Of a stretch of DNA of 64,000 bases, positions 38,498 to 47,615 are shown piece by piece (the stretch's first letter is position 1; the number at the start of each line of letters is the position of its first letter). The notes beneath the pieces are model-generated. The model made no database searches. It saw only the letters and a program-made list of their open reading frames with translations, and was not told where the DNA came from. The position numbers were made by a program, and so were the translations under genes. The stretch lies in NCBI GenBank assembly GCA_016712745.1, contig JADJQN010000004.1, positions 186,001 to 250,000 on the forward strand, written 5' to 3'. The stretch is from Sandaracinaceae bacterium. Its GTDB lineage: Bacteria > Myxococcota_A > Polyangia > Polyangiales > JADJQN01.

Positions 38498-40551
38498 GGC
38501 ATGGCTCCGTCTCGCACGGTGAACGTTAGCGCAAACGAACGTCCCGGAAGTGGAAAGCCGAGCACATCGCGGCCTCGGGCGTCGAAAACATCGCGAACAC
38601 TTGCCGCGAGCTCAAGCTGCTCTGACGCAAACACGACCGATGCGCCTACGCCGAACTGGGTGCGCGCCTCGATCACCACGAGATTCGCGATGTCGGCGAA
38701 GTTGCCGCCGATATGTGTCATGTCGATGTAGAACCGCACCTTGTCGAGGGGCCCCCATGATGCGAACTCCAGCTCAGGCCTCACGTAGGCCTGCGTACGT
38801 GGTCGCAGCGGCAGCTGGCGATCGCTGCCGTTCAGGGAATCGAGGAAGGTAAACGTGCCGACCAAGCGCACGTGCTTGCCCATTTGCAGACGAGTCGCGG
38901 CTTCGACGCCGCGTGTCGTTGCGCTCGCAAGATTGAGAGGGCTCGCGGTGAAGAGCGAGGTGCGCGTGTACACAATCTCATCACGGATGCTCAGCCAAAA
39001 GCCTCGCAACTCGAAGGAACCACGCAAAGCGCGTGCGCGCGCACGCACCACTACGCTTGCATCGACGCTCCACGATTTTTCCGGCCGCAGTGTTGTATTG
39101 CCCGTGAGGTAGCCGCGGTCGCCAAAGAGCTCAAGCACGGTCGGCAAACGCGTCGCGCTCGACACCGATGCCGACAGCGCGAGCGCAGTGATGGGTGCGA
39201 CCACGCCCGCCACGCGAAAGGTGGGCGCAGGAGTAGTCGTCGAGTGGGAAATGCCGACGAAGTCGGAGCGATCGTCTGCCAAGACCGCGTGCGCAAGCTC
39301 GATACGCGCTGACGGGCGCAGCTCAACGCGCGCTCTACCTATGTGGCCATGCACCCGACCTTCGAGAACCGCCGCACCGACGTGGCGTATTGAATCTGGA
39401 TTGGAAACGCGCGCGAGCGCGTCCTCGGGTGCGTAGGACTCACGTGCGTAGCTCGCGACGCCTGTGGCCGATAGCCAGCCCGTCAGTGGAAGCTCACCGG
39501 CTACGCGCGAAAAGAGTCGGAACGTTCGATCGTCGGTGGCGCGTGCCCCCAGGCCAATCTCGCCGAGCAGATCAGTGAACCTTAGACGCTCGTAATTCGC
39601 AGAGACCATCACTTGAAAGCGCGATCGCGCATGATCGTGTGCGGGTCCGCCGATTGAATAGCTCAGCGCCGTAAACCAGCGCGACTGCATGCGGCGCGTT
39701 AGTTCGGTGGGCGAAGTGGCCGGACCTGGAACGCCAGCGCTTCGCGAAAAGGTCCATAGCAAGAGCTGAAGCGCGCCCGCTCCGATGTCGACGCGCGCGT
39801 TTGCAAGCGCATAGGCCTCAAGCGCTTGAGCATTGCGACGTCTGCGTTGCACATCATCGCTGGTGTTGAAGGCAGTGCCTCGATCGTCGATATACGGATA
39901 GTCGCCCTCGCTTCGAGTCACGCCCACGGCCGCCTGCTCGCGCCAATGCCGTCGCACAGCCGACGCAGCGCCACGCAACGTGTACAAACCAAATGAGCCC
40001 ATCCCCATGCTCGCCGTGCCGTGCGTCCCGAGGGCCTCGCGTGGCACGAGCGAGACAACGCCGCCGATCGCGCCAGCGCCTAGCCATGCGGGCGCGCCTC
40101 CGCGCCAGACGTCAATGCGTTCGAGAGTCCAAGGAGGCACCGTCGACAGATCAAACGCGCCGCCGTCGGTCGTCCCAAGTGGCACGTCCCCAAGCAGGAC
40201 CACGTTGTGGCTAGACTCAGCACCTCGCAGCGAAAGTGCGGTAAACGATCCGACGCTTCCAATTTCGCGCGGGCGCACGCCAGGTACTTCGAGCAAGAGC
40301 TCCGACGTCGTCGTGAGAGCACGGGGGCTCTCGTTGGCGGGCACGCTGGTTTCGCTCGCAGTGGGGTCCTCTTCGGAGCCAGCCGCAATCGGCCCATCTA
40401 CATTGGCGCGCGCGCCGAACTGCGCGTGAGCGGGCATCGTGCCAAGCACGAAGAAGATCCCGCTCATCCAAAGTGCGCCTCGTGCCATGCCCATTCCAAG
40501 ATCCGCGAGGCGTTCGTACCAAGTCGGGCTGATCGCCATGCCACGCCGCAT
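38494..40551 (-). CDS. TonB-dependent outer-membrane receptor
   Basis: The protein has 685 residues. An N-terminal signal (MSGIFFVLGTMPAHAQ) precedes a plug domain with EVPGVRPREIGSVGSFTALSLRGAE near residues 90-114 and VPPWTLERIDVWRGGAPAWLG near 145-165. The rest is a 22-strand-type barrel ending in an aromatic C-terminal strand (RSFALTFTVRDGAMP). The size is in the range of BtuB-like receptors. The ligand is not shown; vitamin B12 and iron siderophores are the usual options. No cobalamin riboswitch was recognised upstream. Confidence 0.88.
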   Translation of the reverse strand: MRRGMAISPTWYERLADLGMGMARGALWMSGIFFVLGTMPAHAQFGARANVDGPIAAGSEEDPTASETSVPANESPRALTTTSELLLEVPGVRPREIGSVGSFTALSLRGAESSHNVVLLGDVPLGTTDGGAFDLSTVPPWTLERIDVWRGGAPAWLGAGAIGGVVSLVPREALGTHGTASMGMGSFGLYTLRGAASAVRRHWREQAAVGVTRSEGDYPYIDDRGTAFNTSDDVQRRRRNAQALEAYALANARVDIGAGALQLLLWTFSRSAGVPGPATSPTELTRRMQSRWFTALSYSIGGPAHDHARSRFQVMVSANYERLRFTDLLGEIGLGARATDDRTFRLFSRVAGELPLTGWLSATGVASYARESYAPEDALARVSNPDSIRHVGAAVLEGRVHGHIGRARVELRPSARIELAHAVLADDRSDFVGISHSTTTPAPTFRVAGVVAPITALALSASVSSATRLPTVLELFGDRGYLTGNTTLRPEKSWSVDASVVVRARARALRGSFELRGFWLSIRDEIVYTRTSLFTASPLNLASATTRGVEAATRLQMGKHVRLVGTFTFLDSLNGSDRQLPLRPRTQAYVRPELEFASWGPLDKVRFYIDMTHIGGNFADIANLVVIEARTQFGVGASVVFASEQLELAASVRDVFDARGRDVLGFPLPGRSFALTFTVRDGAMP

Positions 40552-40698
40552 CTTTCAATGTCAACGAACGCTTTGGTCGCAGCGGATTTCTCCGTAGTTT
40601 TCGCCAAGTCGATCGCGCGGCGCACGCCCCACCATGGATCGGCCACCTTAAGCTCTCATCGCATTGACACGCAGTCCCACGACGCACCACCTTTGACG

Positions 40699-42696
40699 AT
40701 GCTTACCTTTCGGCTCGCGCCAGGCAGTTCGCTCTTCGTGAGGCTCGCCCTGTGCAGCGCTCTGTGCAACGTGGGATGCAAAAACTCGCCCACCGCGACG
40801 ACGGACGCTGGTTTGCGCTCTGATGCAGACGAATTTTCCGATGCCGGTGTAGACCTCGCTTTTGACTCTTCCGACGACGCGATGGTCGCCGATACGCACC
40901 GCGTGCTCTTCGTTGGCAACAGTTACGTCTATGTCAACGACGTCTCCGGCCACTACCGCGACATTGCGCAGGCGTTCCTGCCAGACGTCGACGTGCAAGC
41001 CGTTGCGACTGGCGGCTATACCCTCGCCGAGCACGCGGCCGACGCGAACACCAACGGCACGTCGCTCGCCGCGTGTCTCGGGATCGAAAGCGACGCTACG
41101 ACTCAATTCGACGCGGTCGTTTTGCAGGAGCAGAGTCAGCTCGGAGGCTATCCATCCTCCGGCTTCTACTCGCCAGAGCGAGCGGCTTCGGTTGCCGCTG
41201 CGGGCGCGTTGTCGGCGGCAGCGCGTGCGCACGCCGCTACCACCGTTCTCTACGCGACGTGGGGCTACAAGAACGGAGATGCCACGGATCCCTTTCGCAC
41301 CGCGACGTACGAAGCTATGCAGAACGAGCTGGACGCAAGCTATATGAGCCTAGCTGCAGTGCTGCGCGAGCAAGGTTCCAACGTCTTGGTCGCGCCGGTA
41401 GGTGGGGCAGTTCGCACGGTGTTCAACGATGTGACGGCCCAGGGCGGAGATCCGCTTGCTGACGGCAGCGATTTTGCTTTGCTCTACGAAGCCGATGGCT
41501 CGCATCCTTCAGTCCGCGGCGCCTACCTCGCAGCCTGCATCCTTGCGGGCACGATTACGGAATCGAGCGTGACGGACTTCATCGACGAGCCCACTCTTGG
41601 ATCTGCGGTTTCGGGGGAGCTGCGCAGCGCCTGCGCGCGAACACTGGCACAGACGACTTGGAACGCAGCGCTTGTGGTGCGCCCCGATGCGCACATCGTC
41701 GCTACGGACGTTGCGTATGAGCGATTCGGCGACACGGTTTCGCTGACCGCGGATGCGACTCGCCTTCTTGTAACGACGCCCACTTCGTCCTTGATTAAAG
41801 GAGCCCGTGTCTTTGTCGGAGGGTCTTCGGACTGGTCGGAGGAAGTGCTCTGGGCCACGAGTACCGGCCCAGGCGATTTGAGCGCAGACGGTCGAGTGGC
41901 GGTGCATGGCCTAACTCTCGACACCTACCTGCGCGACGGCACCGCATGGAATGCTGGTATGCCCGTACCCGATGGCAACGCCCCGCTCGCCCTAAGCGAA
42001 GACGGTAGTCGGGTGGTCTTAAGCGTTCACGGCGGTGAGGTAGGAGCGGAAGAAGTGGCCGCGCGGGTCTTTGTACGCACAGGCGATGCGTGGGTAGAAG
42101 AAGCTGCGCTCCTTGGTAGTTCCGGGAGCTGGTTTAGTCCCTCGGTCGCGATGGATGCGGGCGGCGTGCGGGCTGTTGTCGGAGAAGACCCATGCCGCAT
42201 TTTCGTTCGCGATGAAAGCACGTGGAGTGAAGAAGCCACGCTTCCCATAGCGCGCGCGAACGCAGCGATTTCAGCCGATGGCACGCGCGTCCTTCTCGGC
42301 AACACCGAGACGAACGACACGGTGATGTTCGTGCGCGACGGATCGACCTGGACGGAAGAAGCTAGCTTCCACGGAAGTCGAAGCGACAACTTCTTCGGCT
42401 CAGTCGTCGCCTTGAGCGCAAGTGGTGAGCGCGCTGTCATCGGCGCCATGACGGATGCGCCCGCCGCAACCGGAGTTATGTGCGGCAGCGCGCTGGTCTA
42501 CGTGCTACGCGACGGCGTCTTCCGTTTGGACTTCGTTCTTGCACCACCCACAGCGGCAAGTCGCATCCTGGACAAGTTCGGCACGGCGGTCGCGATGAGC
42601 GCCGACGGTATGCGCATTGCGGTGGGAGCGCCTGACACGGACGGGAGCGACTCTGAGAACTCGGGAGCCGCTTACACCTTCACGCTGCCATACTGA
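40699..42696 (+). CDS. SGNH-hydrolase-like lipoprotein with C-terminal beta repeats
   Basis: The protein has 665 residues. The signal ends in lipobox NVGC (Cys 27), followed by an acidic tether (about 35-62). HRVLFVGNSYVYVNDV (near 67-82) resembles block I of SGNH hydrolases, and LLYEADGSHPSVRGAYLAA (near 255-275) carries the DxxH block V. The C-terminal half has repeated units of the type RVFVGGSSDWSEEVLW, MFVRDGSTWTEEA and GSVVALSASGERAVIGA, like FG-GAP blades. It is probably a surface esterase or deacetylase, but this is unproven. It is divergent from the TonB receptor gene. Confidence 0.75.
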   Translation: MLTFRLAPGSSLFVRLALCSALCNVGCKNSPTATTDAGLRSDADEFSDAGVDLAFDSSDDAMVADTHRVLFVGNSYVYVNDVSGHYRDIAQAFLPDVDVQAVATGGYTLAEHAADANTNGTSLAACLGIESDATTQFDAVVLQEQSQLGGYPSSGFYSPERAASVAAAGALSAAARAHAATTVLYATWGYKNGDATDPFRTATYEAMQNELDASYMSLAAVLREQGSNVLVAPVGGAVRTVFNDVTAQGGDPLADGSDFALLYEADGSHPSVRGAYLAACILAGTITESSVTDFIDEPTLGSAVSGELRSACARTLAQTTWNAALVVRPDAHIVATDVAYERFGDTVSLTADATRLLVTTPTSSLIKGARVFVGGSSDWSEEVLWATSTGPGDLSADGRVAVHGLTLDTYLRDGTAWNAGMPVPDGNAPLALSEDGSRVVLSVHGGEVGAEEVAARVFVRTGDAWVEEAALLGSSGSWFSPSVAMDAGGVRAVVGEDPCRIFVRDESTWSEEATLPIARANAAISADGTRVLLGNTETNDTVMFVRDGSTWTEEASFHGSRSDNFFGSVVALSASGERAVIGAMTDAPAATGVMCGSALVYVLRDGVFRLDFVLAPPTAASRILDKFGTAVAMSADGMRIAVGAPDTDGSDSENSGAAYTFTLPY

Positions 42697-42825
42697 AAAG
42701 GGAGGCGCGGCACAACGCCCAGGCAGCCTACGTGTAAAACGCAGCAATTCCAGACGTGGCAACCGTTCCCCTTCGCGGCACGACCGATTTGTTGACCCCC
42801 CTCGGCACGGCGATACGGTCGGTGC

Positions 42826-44112
42826 ATGAAGTTGCGCCCGGTTTGGCTAGTGAGTTGTGTCTGCGCGTCCGTTACCGTGGGCGCCATCGCGTTTACGCTT
42901 TACCAAAACCATCGCGCTGATGAGCTGGTACGTGAAGCGCACGCGCGTTTGGAGATGTCTCTCGTTGCCGCGCCCGATCTCGATCGTCTTCAAATCTCAA
43001 CTGCCATCTCACTGTTGAAACGAGCAGAAGAGCTTGGTCGCAGCGCCCCGGAAGATGTGGGCTATTTGCACTACGCGGCGGCTCTCGAAGACCTGCAACG
43101 TGGGGACTTGATCCTCGCGGACGCTCAAGTAGAGATCGCTCACGCGCGCCTTGGATGGACTGCGGACTTGCACGTTGCGGCGGGCGCCATTGCGATGCGA
43201 CGCGAACAGCTCGCAGCTGCCGAAGAACACTTTGGCGAAGCTCTCTCCATTGCACCGCATCATCCGCGTGCGTTGCTCTACGCGTCAGACATCGCCTTTG
43301 ACCGCGGACATCCTGATCAGGCGCTTCGTCTGCTCGATACACTTGCACACGCCGAGACGAGCGCCGGCTGCGTCTTCAATCGACGCGGCCTCGCTCGTGA
43401 AGCCGTGGGCCAGCTGGATGGCGCGCGCGAAGATCTGCGACGCTCCGCTCGCCTCGATCCACAAGATCCATCTCCGATGATCAATCTCGGGCGTCTTCTT
43501 CGTCGCGAGGGAGATCACGTAGGCTCTTTGGAATCGTTTCGACAGGCCATTGCCCGTGCGCCAACCGAGCCCGACGCCCACCTCGGGGCAGGTCTCGCAC
43601 TCGCGAGCCTCGGAGACGCCCGCGGTGCTCACGCCGAGCTCGCCCGCGCAATGGAGCTTGCTCCTCACGATGCCGAACCGGTCGTAGCGCTCGGGGATCT
43701 GTCTGCCGATGTCGGCGAGAGTGCCGTCGCAATCGGCTTCTACCGTGAGGCGCTAGCACGGGAAGCGGGCGACGCGACATCGTGGCTCAAGCTTGGCAAT
43801 GCGCTTGCACTCGCGCGCGATTTGCGTGGCGCAGCCGATGCCTATCATCAGGCCTTGCGGCGTGAACCGAATCTAGCCGCAGCGCACAATGGACTGGGCG
43901 TCGCGCTGATGCGCCTTGGCGATCAGGCGGCAAGCGCCGAGCTCACGCGTGCTGCAGAGCTCGACGCACACGACCCGCACCCGTGGATGAATATCGCGCT
44001 TCTGCGCGAACACGCCGGCGATCGCAGTGGCGCTCGTACCGCGTGGCAAAACGCGCTTGAGCGGGACCCATCGAGCGCAGTCGCGCAGTCGCGACTCGCC
44101 GCGCTTCCCTAG
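42826..44112 (+). CDS. TPR protein with N-terminal membrane anchor
   Basis: The protein has 428 residues. An N-terminal segment (WLVSCVCASVTVGAIAFTLY) is a signal anchor or signal peptide. The remainder is about ten TPR units such as ALEDLQRGDLILADAQVEIA, LGRLLRREGDHVGSLESFRQ, LALASLGDARGAHAELARAM and NALALARDLRGAADAYHQAL. It likely scaffolds a periplasmic or membrane complex; no partner is apparent. Its 3' end overlaps the convergent GH18-like gene by 4 bp. Confidence 0.82.
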   Translation: MKLRPVWLVSCVCASVTVGAIAFTLYQNHRADELVREAHARLEMSLVAAPDLDRLQISTAISLLKRAEELGRSAPEDVGYLHYAAALEDLQRGDLILADAQVEIAHARLGWTADLHVAAGAIAMRREQLAAAEEHFGEALSIAPHHPRALLYASDIAFDRGHPDQALRLLDTLAHAETSAGCVFNRRGLAREAVGQLDGAREDLRRSARLDPQDPSPMINLGRLLRREGDHVGSLESFRQAIARAPTEPDAHLGAGLALASLGDARGAHAELARAMELAPHDAEPVVALGDLSADVGESAVAIGFYREALAREAGDATSWLKLGNALALARDLRGAADAYHQALRREPNLAAAHNGLGVALMRLGDQAASAELTRAAELDAHDPHPWMNIALLREHAGDRSGARTAWQNALERDPSSAVAQSRLAALP

Positions 44113-45284
44113 GGGCAGTAGCCGCCGCTTCCGCATTCGGGACATGCGGGCGCCGCGTCCGGACCATCCGCTGCGATGAGATAATGTTGATAATCATGAA
44201 CCGCAAAGCGTTCTACGGCGCTGTCGGCTAGCATCGTGTTTGCCGATTCGATGGCCGCGTTGAACGCATCGCGACCTTGCAACCAATAGCTTACGGTGGG
44301 TGTCGCGGGATCGGCGCATCCAATCTCGACTCCAATAACGAGCGATTTGTGCACGCTCGTGGCGTAGTCGATCTCATCGCGCACGTCGTTCACGATGGTC
44401 GTGACGTTTGACGCGTAGTCCATGATCGCTACGTGATCGATCGCATCGATCGTGAGCTCGCTCAACGGGCGTGTCATGCCTCCGCGCGTCACGTCGACGC
44501 CGTCATACCAACGCGGGATGTCGGCGCTCAGCGGTAGCCCCATCGCGCTCACCATCGATTGAACCGCGTCCAGCACATCGAGCCACATATTGGCCGTACC
44601 GTTTCGATCATCGCCCCACTGCGGGTGCTGACCGTGTGGTTCGATATCGAGATGCACGCCGTCCGGACGCGCGGTGGGATTCGACGTTATGAAAGCCTGC
44701 ATCGCAGTGAGCTGCGCGTACAGCACCGACCGATCATCGGTCGACGAATCCGAATCCGCGGGCAACAGATACTCGGTGTGCCCGAATACAAATTCTACGG
44801 CGAAGCAGCGCGCGTGCGCGTCTTGCACGAATGTCGCGAGTCTGCCCTGAGCCGCGGCCGAGCCGCTGACGACGTTACGCGCATTCATGTAGAGCACGCG
44901 AATCTGACGTGCCGCTGAGAACTCGAACATCTCAGTACGCGCGTCGGCGTCGTTGATCGGATCCAGATCCCACAGCCACATAGCGCGATCGTCGCGAACC
45001 AGCGCCGGGCAACCTCCGCCGAGATCGATCCCCGGCGTTCCTGAATCTGTCGAAGGGCCCAAGTCCACAGCAGACCCCGCATCCATGCCGGCGCCGGAAT
45101 CACTCGTCGCCATCGCGTCCATCGTCGCGTCCAGCTGTGCATCTTGGCGCGCTGAAGCGTCGAGCTCCTCTGTGTTCATGTCGCGCGCGGCACCACTATC
45201 GCCGACCTCGACTGTGCCACGTAGCGCGCCGGGCGCGCAGCCTCCGCATGCCAACACCAGGACAAGCCAAGCGCGAAGTCTCAT
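44109..45284 (-). CDS. GH18-like TIM-barrel lipoprotein
   Basis: The protein has 391 residues. The signal ends in lipobox CGGC (Cys 16), followed by a long acidic tether (about 26-90). The catalytic domain has RPDGVHLDIEPHG (Glu about 215, in the place of the GH18 acid) and IDHVAIMDYASN near 285, the usual GH18 Met-Tyr-Asp strand. ALVRDDRAMWLWD near 95 could be the first barrel strand. It may cleave or bind a glycan; whether it is active on chitin, peptidoglycan or something else is unknown. GH18-like proteins of this size also occur as inactive lectins. Confidence 0.7.
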   Translation of the reverse strand: MRLRAWLVLVLACGGCAPGALRGTVEVGDSGAARDMNTEELDASARQDAQLDATMDAMATSDSGAGMDAGSAVDLGPSTDSGTPGIDLGGGCPALVRDDRAMWLWDLDPINDADARTEMFEFSAARQIRVLYMNARNVVSGSAAAQGRLATFVQDAHARCFAVEFVFGHTEYLLPADSDSSTDDRSVLYAQLTAMQAFITSNPTARPDGVHLDIEPHGQHPQWGDDRNGTANMWLDVLDAVQSMVSAMGLPLSADIPRWYDGVDVTRGGMTRPLSELTIDAIDHVAIMDYASNVTTIVNDVRDEIDYATSVHKSLVIGVEIGCADPATPTVSYWLQGRDAFNAAIESANTMLADSAVERFAVHDYQHYLIAADGPDAAPACPECGSGGYCP

Positions 45285-45328
45285 GGCCTCAGTGTATCAG
45301 CAGCGGTGCGTCGAACGAGTGCGAAGAT

Positions 45329-45691
45329 TTATGGACACGTTTCTGGTGTGCGTACGCAACGTTCATTCACACACGTCGCGGTCTGGCAGCTCAGAATTGG
45401 GAAGCAGGAAATGCTCGTGCACGGATACACACAGCCGACGCTCGGATCACACACGCCGTCCGGGTACGTGCTGCATGCGGCGTGGTTGGGCGTGCTCACA
45501 CAACCGCTCGGAGTGCAATCGTCCACCGTGCAGGGAATGCTGTCATCGCACGCGCGCGTACCGCAAACTGAAGCGTCAAAACTGGTATCCCAAGCGCGGC
45601 CTCGCTTGTCGATCGCGCACGCAGAAAGAATGGCGGCGCAGAATAGAGCCCCCAATCCGATGCACACGAAACTCAGCGCTTCCCGCCTCAT
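45329..45691 (-). CDS. Small Cys-rich lipoprotein
   Basis: The protein has 120 residues. The signal MRREALSFVCIGLGALFCAA ends in lipobox LSAC. The body holds 14 Cys in about 90 residues, including ACDDSIPCTVDDCTPSGC, a module that also occurs in the N-terminal part of the 1093-residue repeat lipoprotein. It is probably secreted and disulfide-bonded. No function is known. Confidence 0.7.
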   Translation of the reverse strand: MRREALSFVCIGLGALFCAAILSACAIDKRGRAWDTSFDASVCGTRACDDSIPCTVDDCTPSGCVSTPNHAACSTYPDGVCDPSVGCVYPCTSISCFPILSCQTATCVNERCVRTPETCP

Positions 45692-45791
45692 GTGTGCGCC
45701 ATCTTACACGGTCGCAGGATCTGCGCAGTAGCGATTTTTTGCGGAGAAAGTACCTGGTTTCACCCTCACTGAATCAGGTACAGTCCAGCGC

Positions 45792-46271
45792 ATGCAGAAA
45801 GCTCTTTCGGCGGCTTCGTTTGGTCTCGCTCGCGCCGCGGTGATTTGCGCGCTCGCAGCGCCGGCTGCGTGCTCGAACGAGGATCCGCCTGGCTCGATGC
45901 CCGTCACGTGCACGAGCGATGGCACGCCGGCCGGCGACTGCGCGAAGTTCAACTGCGAGGTTCAGAAGGCCAGCGAGGTGCTTTGCCCTGGCAACACGAC
46001 TCTCACATTCAACTGCGAAGGCATCGACGCTTTTCCCGAGACGTATCAGCGCAACGTGCAGGACTACTTCGACGGCTGCGGCCCGACGCTCGACACATAC
46101 ATGGAAACCGAGGTCGAGACCACTCAAGGTACCGCGACCATCAGCGCCTGCGAAATCCTAAGCTGCGCGATCATCCCGAACAGTCGCCGCATGGTCGGAC
46201 CGATGACGATCATGGCCGCATGCGCGCCGGTCGATGTGCTGTGCGACTTCCCGGATCCACCCGCGCCGTAG
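45792..46271 (+). CDS. Small secreted lipoprotein
   Basis: The protein has 159 residues. The signal LARAAVICALAAPAAC ends in a weak lipobox APAAC, followed by SNEDPPGSMPVTC. Ten or so Cys residues are spread through the body (CAKFNCEV, LCPGNTTLTFNCEG, ACEILSCAII, CAPVDVLC). No recognised family. Its stop codon abuts the convergent glutaredoxin stop codon. Confidence 0.65.
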   Translation: MQKALSAASFGLARAAVICALAAPAACSNEDPPGSMPVTCTSDGTPAGDCAKFNCEVQKASEVLCPGNTTLTFNCEGIDAFPETYQRNVQDYFDGCGPTLDTYMETEVETTQGTATISACEILSCAIIPNSRRMVGPMTIMAACAPVDVLCDFPDPPAP

Positions 46272-46595
46272 CTATTTGGCGGCGGCAGCCTCGACGAGGG
46301 GCTGCAGCTCTTGCGATTCGTACATTTCGACGATGATGTCGCGCCCGCCGACGAACTTGCCGTTGATGTAGACCTGCGGGATCGTCGGCCAGTTGCTGAA
46401 GTCCTTGATGCCCTGACGAATGGTCGGGTCGGCGAGCACGTTCACGTCGTGGATGCTTGCGCCCAGACGTTTGAATACTTCCACGACACTCGCTGAGAAA
46501 CCACATTGCGGGAAATTCTTAGTGCCCTTCATGAAGACGACGATCGGGTGCGACTTGATCTTCTCTTCGATGACGGTGCGAACGGCTTCATCCAT
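46272..46595 (-). CDS. grxD: Monothiol glutaredoxin Grx4 (CGFS type)
   Basis: ATG 46595 is chosen since AGGAG lies 6 bases upstream; an ATG at 46610 would put that site inside the coding sequence. Of 107 residues, the CGFS active site is at about 31-34 (NFPQCGFSASVV), followed by TIPQVYINGKFVGG, the glutathione-binding cis-Pro loop. Such proteins bind a shared [2Fe-2S] cluster with glutathione and pass it on. It overlaps the bolA gene by 8 bp and is co-transcribed with it. Confidence 0.92.
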   Translation of the reverse strand: MDEAVRTVIEEKIKSHPIVVFMKGTKNFPQCGFSASVVEVFKRLGASIHDVNVLADPTIRQGIKDFSNWPTIPQVYINGKFVGGRDIIVEMYESQELQPLVEAAAAK

Positions 46596-46857
46596 GGGCA
46601 ACTCCTGCATTCTTCTTTTCCCAGGCGTCTGGGGTGTAGAGGGATAGGGCGAGGGCGTGAACGGGCCCGGCCATCAAATCGCCAAGGGCGCGGTAAATGA
46701 GCTGGTGTTGCTCGACCCGCGCCAGGCCTCGAAACGCTTCGGCCACGACCGTCGCCTGAAAGTGGTCGCGCGTACCCGTAAGATCCTCGATTTGCACGAG
46801 GGGAGCGCTCGGCACTGCCGCGCGAATTATGTCTTCCAATACCTGAGGCTCAACCAT
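46588..46857 (-). CDS. bolA: BolA-family protein
   Basis: ATG 46857 (preceded by AGGTAGG) gives a regular 89-residue BolA: VLEDIIRAAVPSAPLVQIEDLTGT, then RDHFQATVVAEAFRGLARVEQHQLIYRALGDLM with the conserved His residues, and the VHALALSLYTP end. The longer frame adds 40 unrelated residues. BolA and Grx4 form a [2Fe-2S] heterocomplex that signals or transfers iron-sulfur clusters. The divergent ECF sigma operon lies 167 bp away. Confidence 0.92.
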   Translation of the reverse strand: MVEPQVLEDIIRAAVPSAPLVQIEDLTGTRDHFQATVVAEAFRGLARVEQHQLIYRALGDLMAGPVHALALSLYTPDAWEKKNAGVAHG

Positions 46858-47024
46858 GGGACCTACCTTGGGGCCGAATTGCTGGGGCGCCAGCGACCTC
46901 TTGTCAAACTCTTTCGATCCGCTCGCTGATCCCGGGCGTACTTCCAAGTGTGCCCGTCCAAGCCCAGATTTGCCCAACTACGGCGCGCCTGATACGACCT
47001 GCTCTCGTGTGGGGCCACGCTCGG

Positions 47025-47615
47025 ATGGAAGTGTCGTCGCGTAAAGATCAAACGGATGAAGCGCTGATCATCGCGCTTTCGCGCGGTGATCGAACGGCGC
47101 TTGCCGAGCTCTACGACCGCTACTCGCAGTCGATGCTTGCAGTCGCACGTCGCTTTCTGGGAAACGAACGTGAATCCGAAGATCTAGTCCACGACGTATT
47201 TCTCGAAATGTGGAAGCGCGCGGATAGCTACGACCGCGCTCGCGGCGCCGTACGCACCTGGATCATGCTTCGCCTTCGCAGTCGCGCGCTCGACCGGATG
47301 AAGGCAGCCTCGCAGTCGCGCACGTCCCTTACCGATCCCAGTGATATGCCCGAGCCGACGGTTGGCAAGGACGGCGACGTTGCCTCGCCCGCGCACCGCA
47401 CGCAGCTCGTCGCTGGATTTGCGTCACTCTCGAACGAACAGCGGATCGTCCTCGAGCTTGCTTACTTTGAGGGCCTGAGCTCGAGCGAGATTGCAACGCA
47501 GCTCGGAATTCCTTTGGGAACAGTAAAATCGCGAACAGCGTCGGCGCTCCAACTCCTTCGCGAGGGTCTTACCGGCAGTCAACGCGTGCTCGGCAGTCGG
47601 AGACACAACGGATGA
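47025..47615 (+). CDS. ECF sigma factor, ECF11/RpoE-like
   Basis: ATG 47025 is chosen, as residues upstream in the frame look non-coding. Of 196 residues, region 2 is ALAELYDRYSQSMLAVARRFLGN to SEDLVHDVFLEMW (about 25-63), region 4 is ELAYFEGLSSSEIATQLGIPLGTVKSR (about 144-170). The downstream gene encodes a ChrR-type anti-sigma with a 4-bp overlap. In Rhodobacter the equivalent pair responds to singlet oxygen; here the signal is inferred by family. Confidence 0.9.
   Translation: MEVSSRKDQTDEALIIALSRGDRTALAELYDRYSQSMLAVARRFLGNERESEDLVHDVFLEMWKRADSYDRARGAVRTWIMLRLRSRALDRMKAASQSRTSLTDPSDMPEPTVGKDGDVASPAHRTQLVAGFASLSNEQRIVLELAYFEGLSSSEIATQLGIPLGTVKSRTASALQLLREGLTGSQRVLGSRRHNG

Noticed and set aside
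40552..40698. Cobalamin riboswitch upstream of the TonB receptor
   Set aside because: The gap is 147 bp and shows no B12-box-like conserved core by eye.
46927..46932. TGATCC as -35 of an ECF11-type promoter upstream of the sigma gene
   Set aside because: No matching -10 element was seen at the expected spacing, so the word may be chance.
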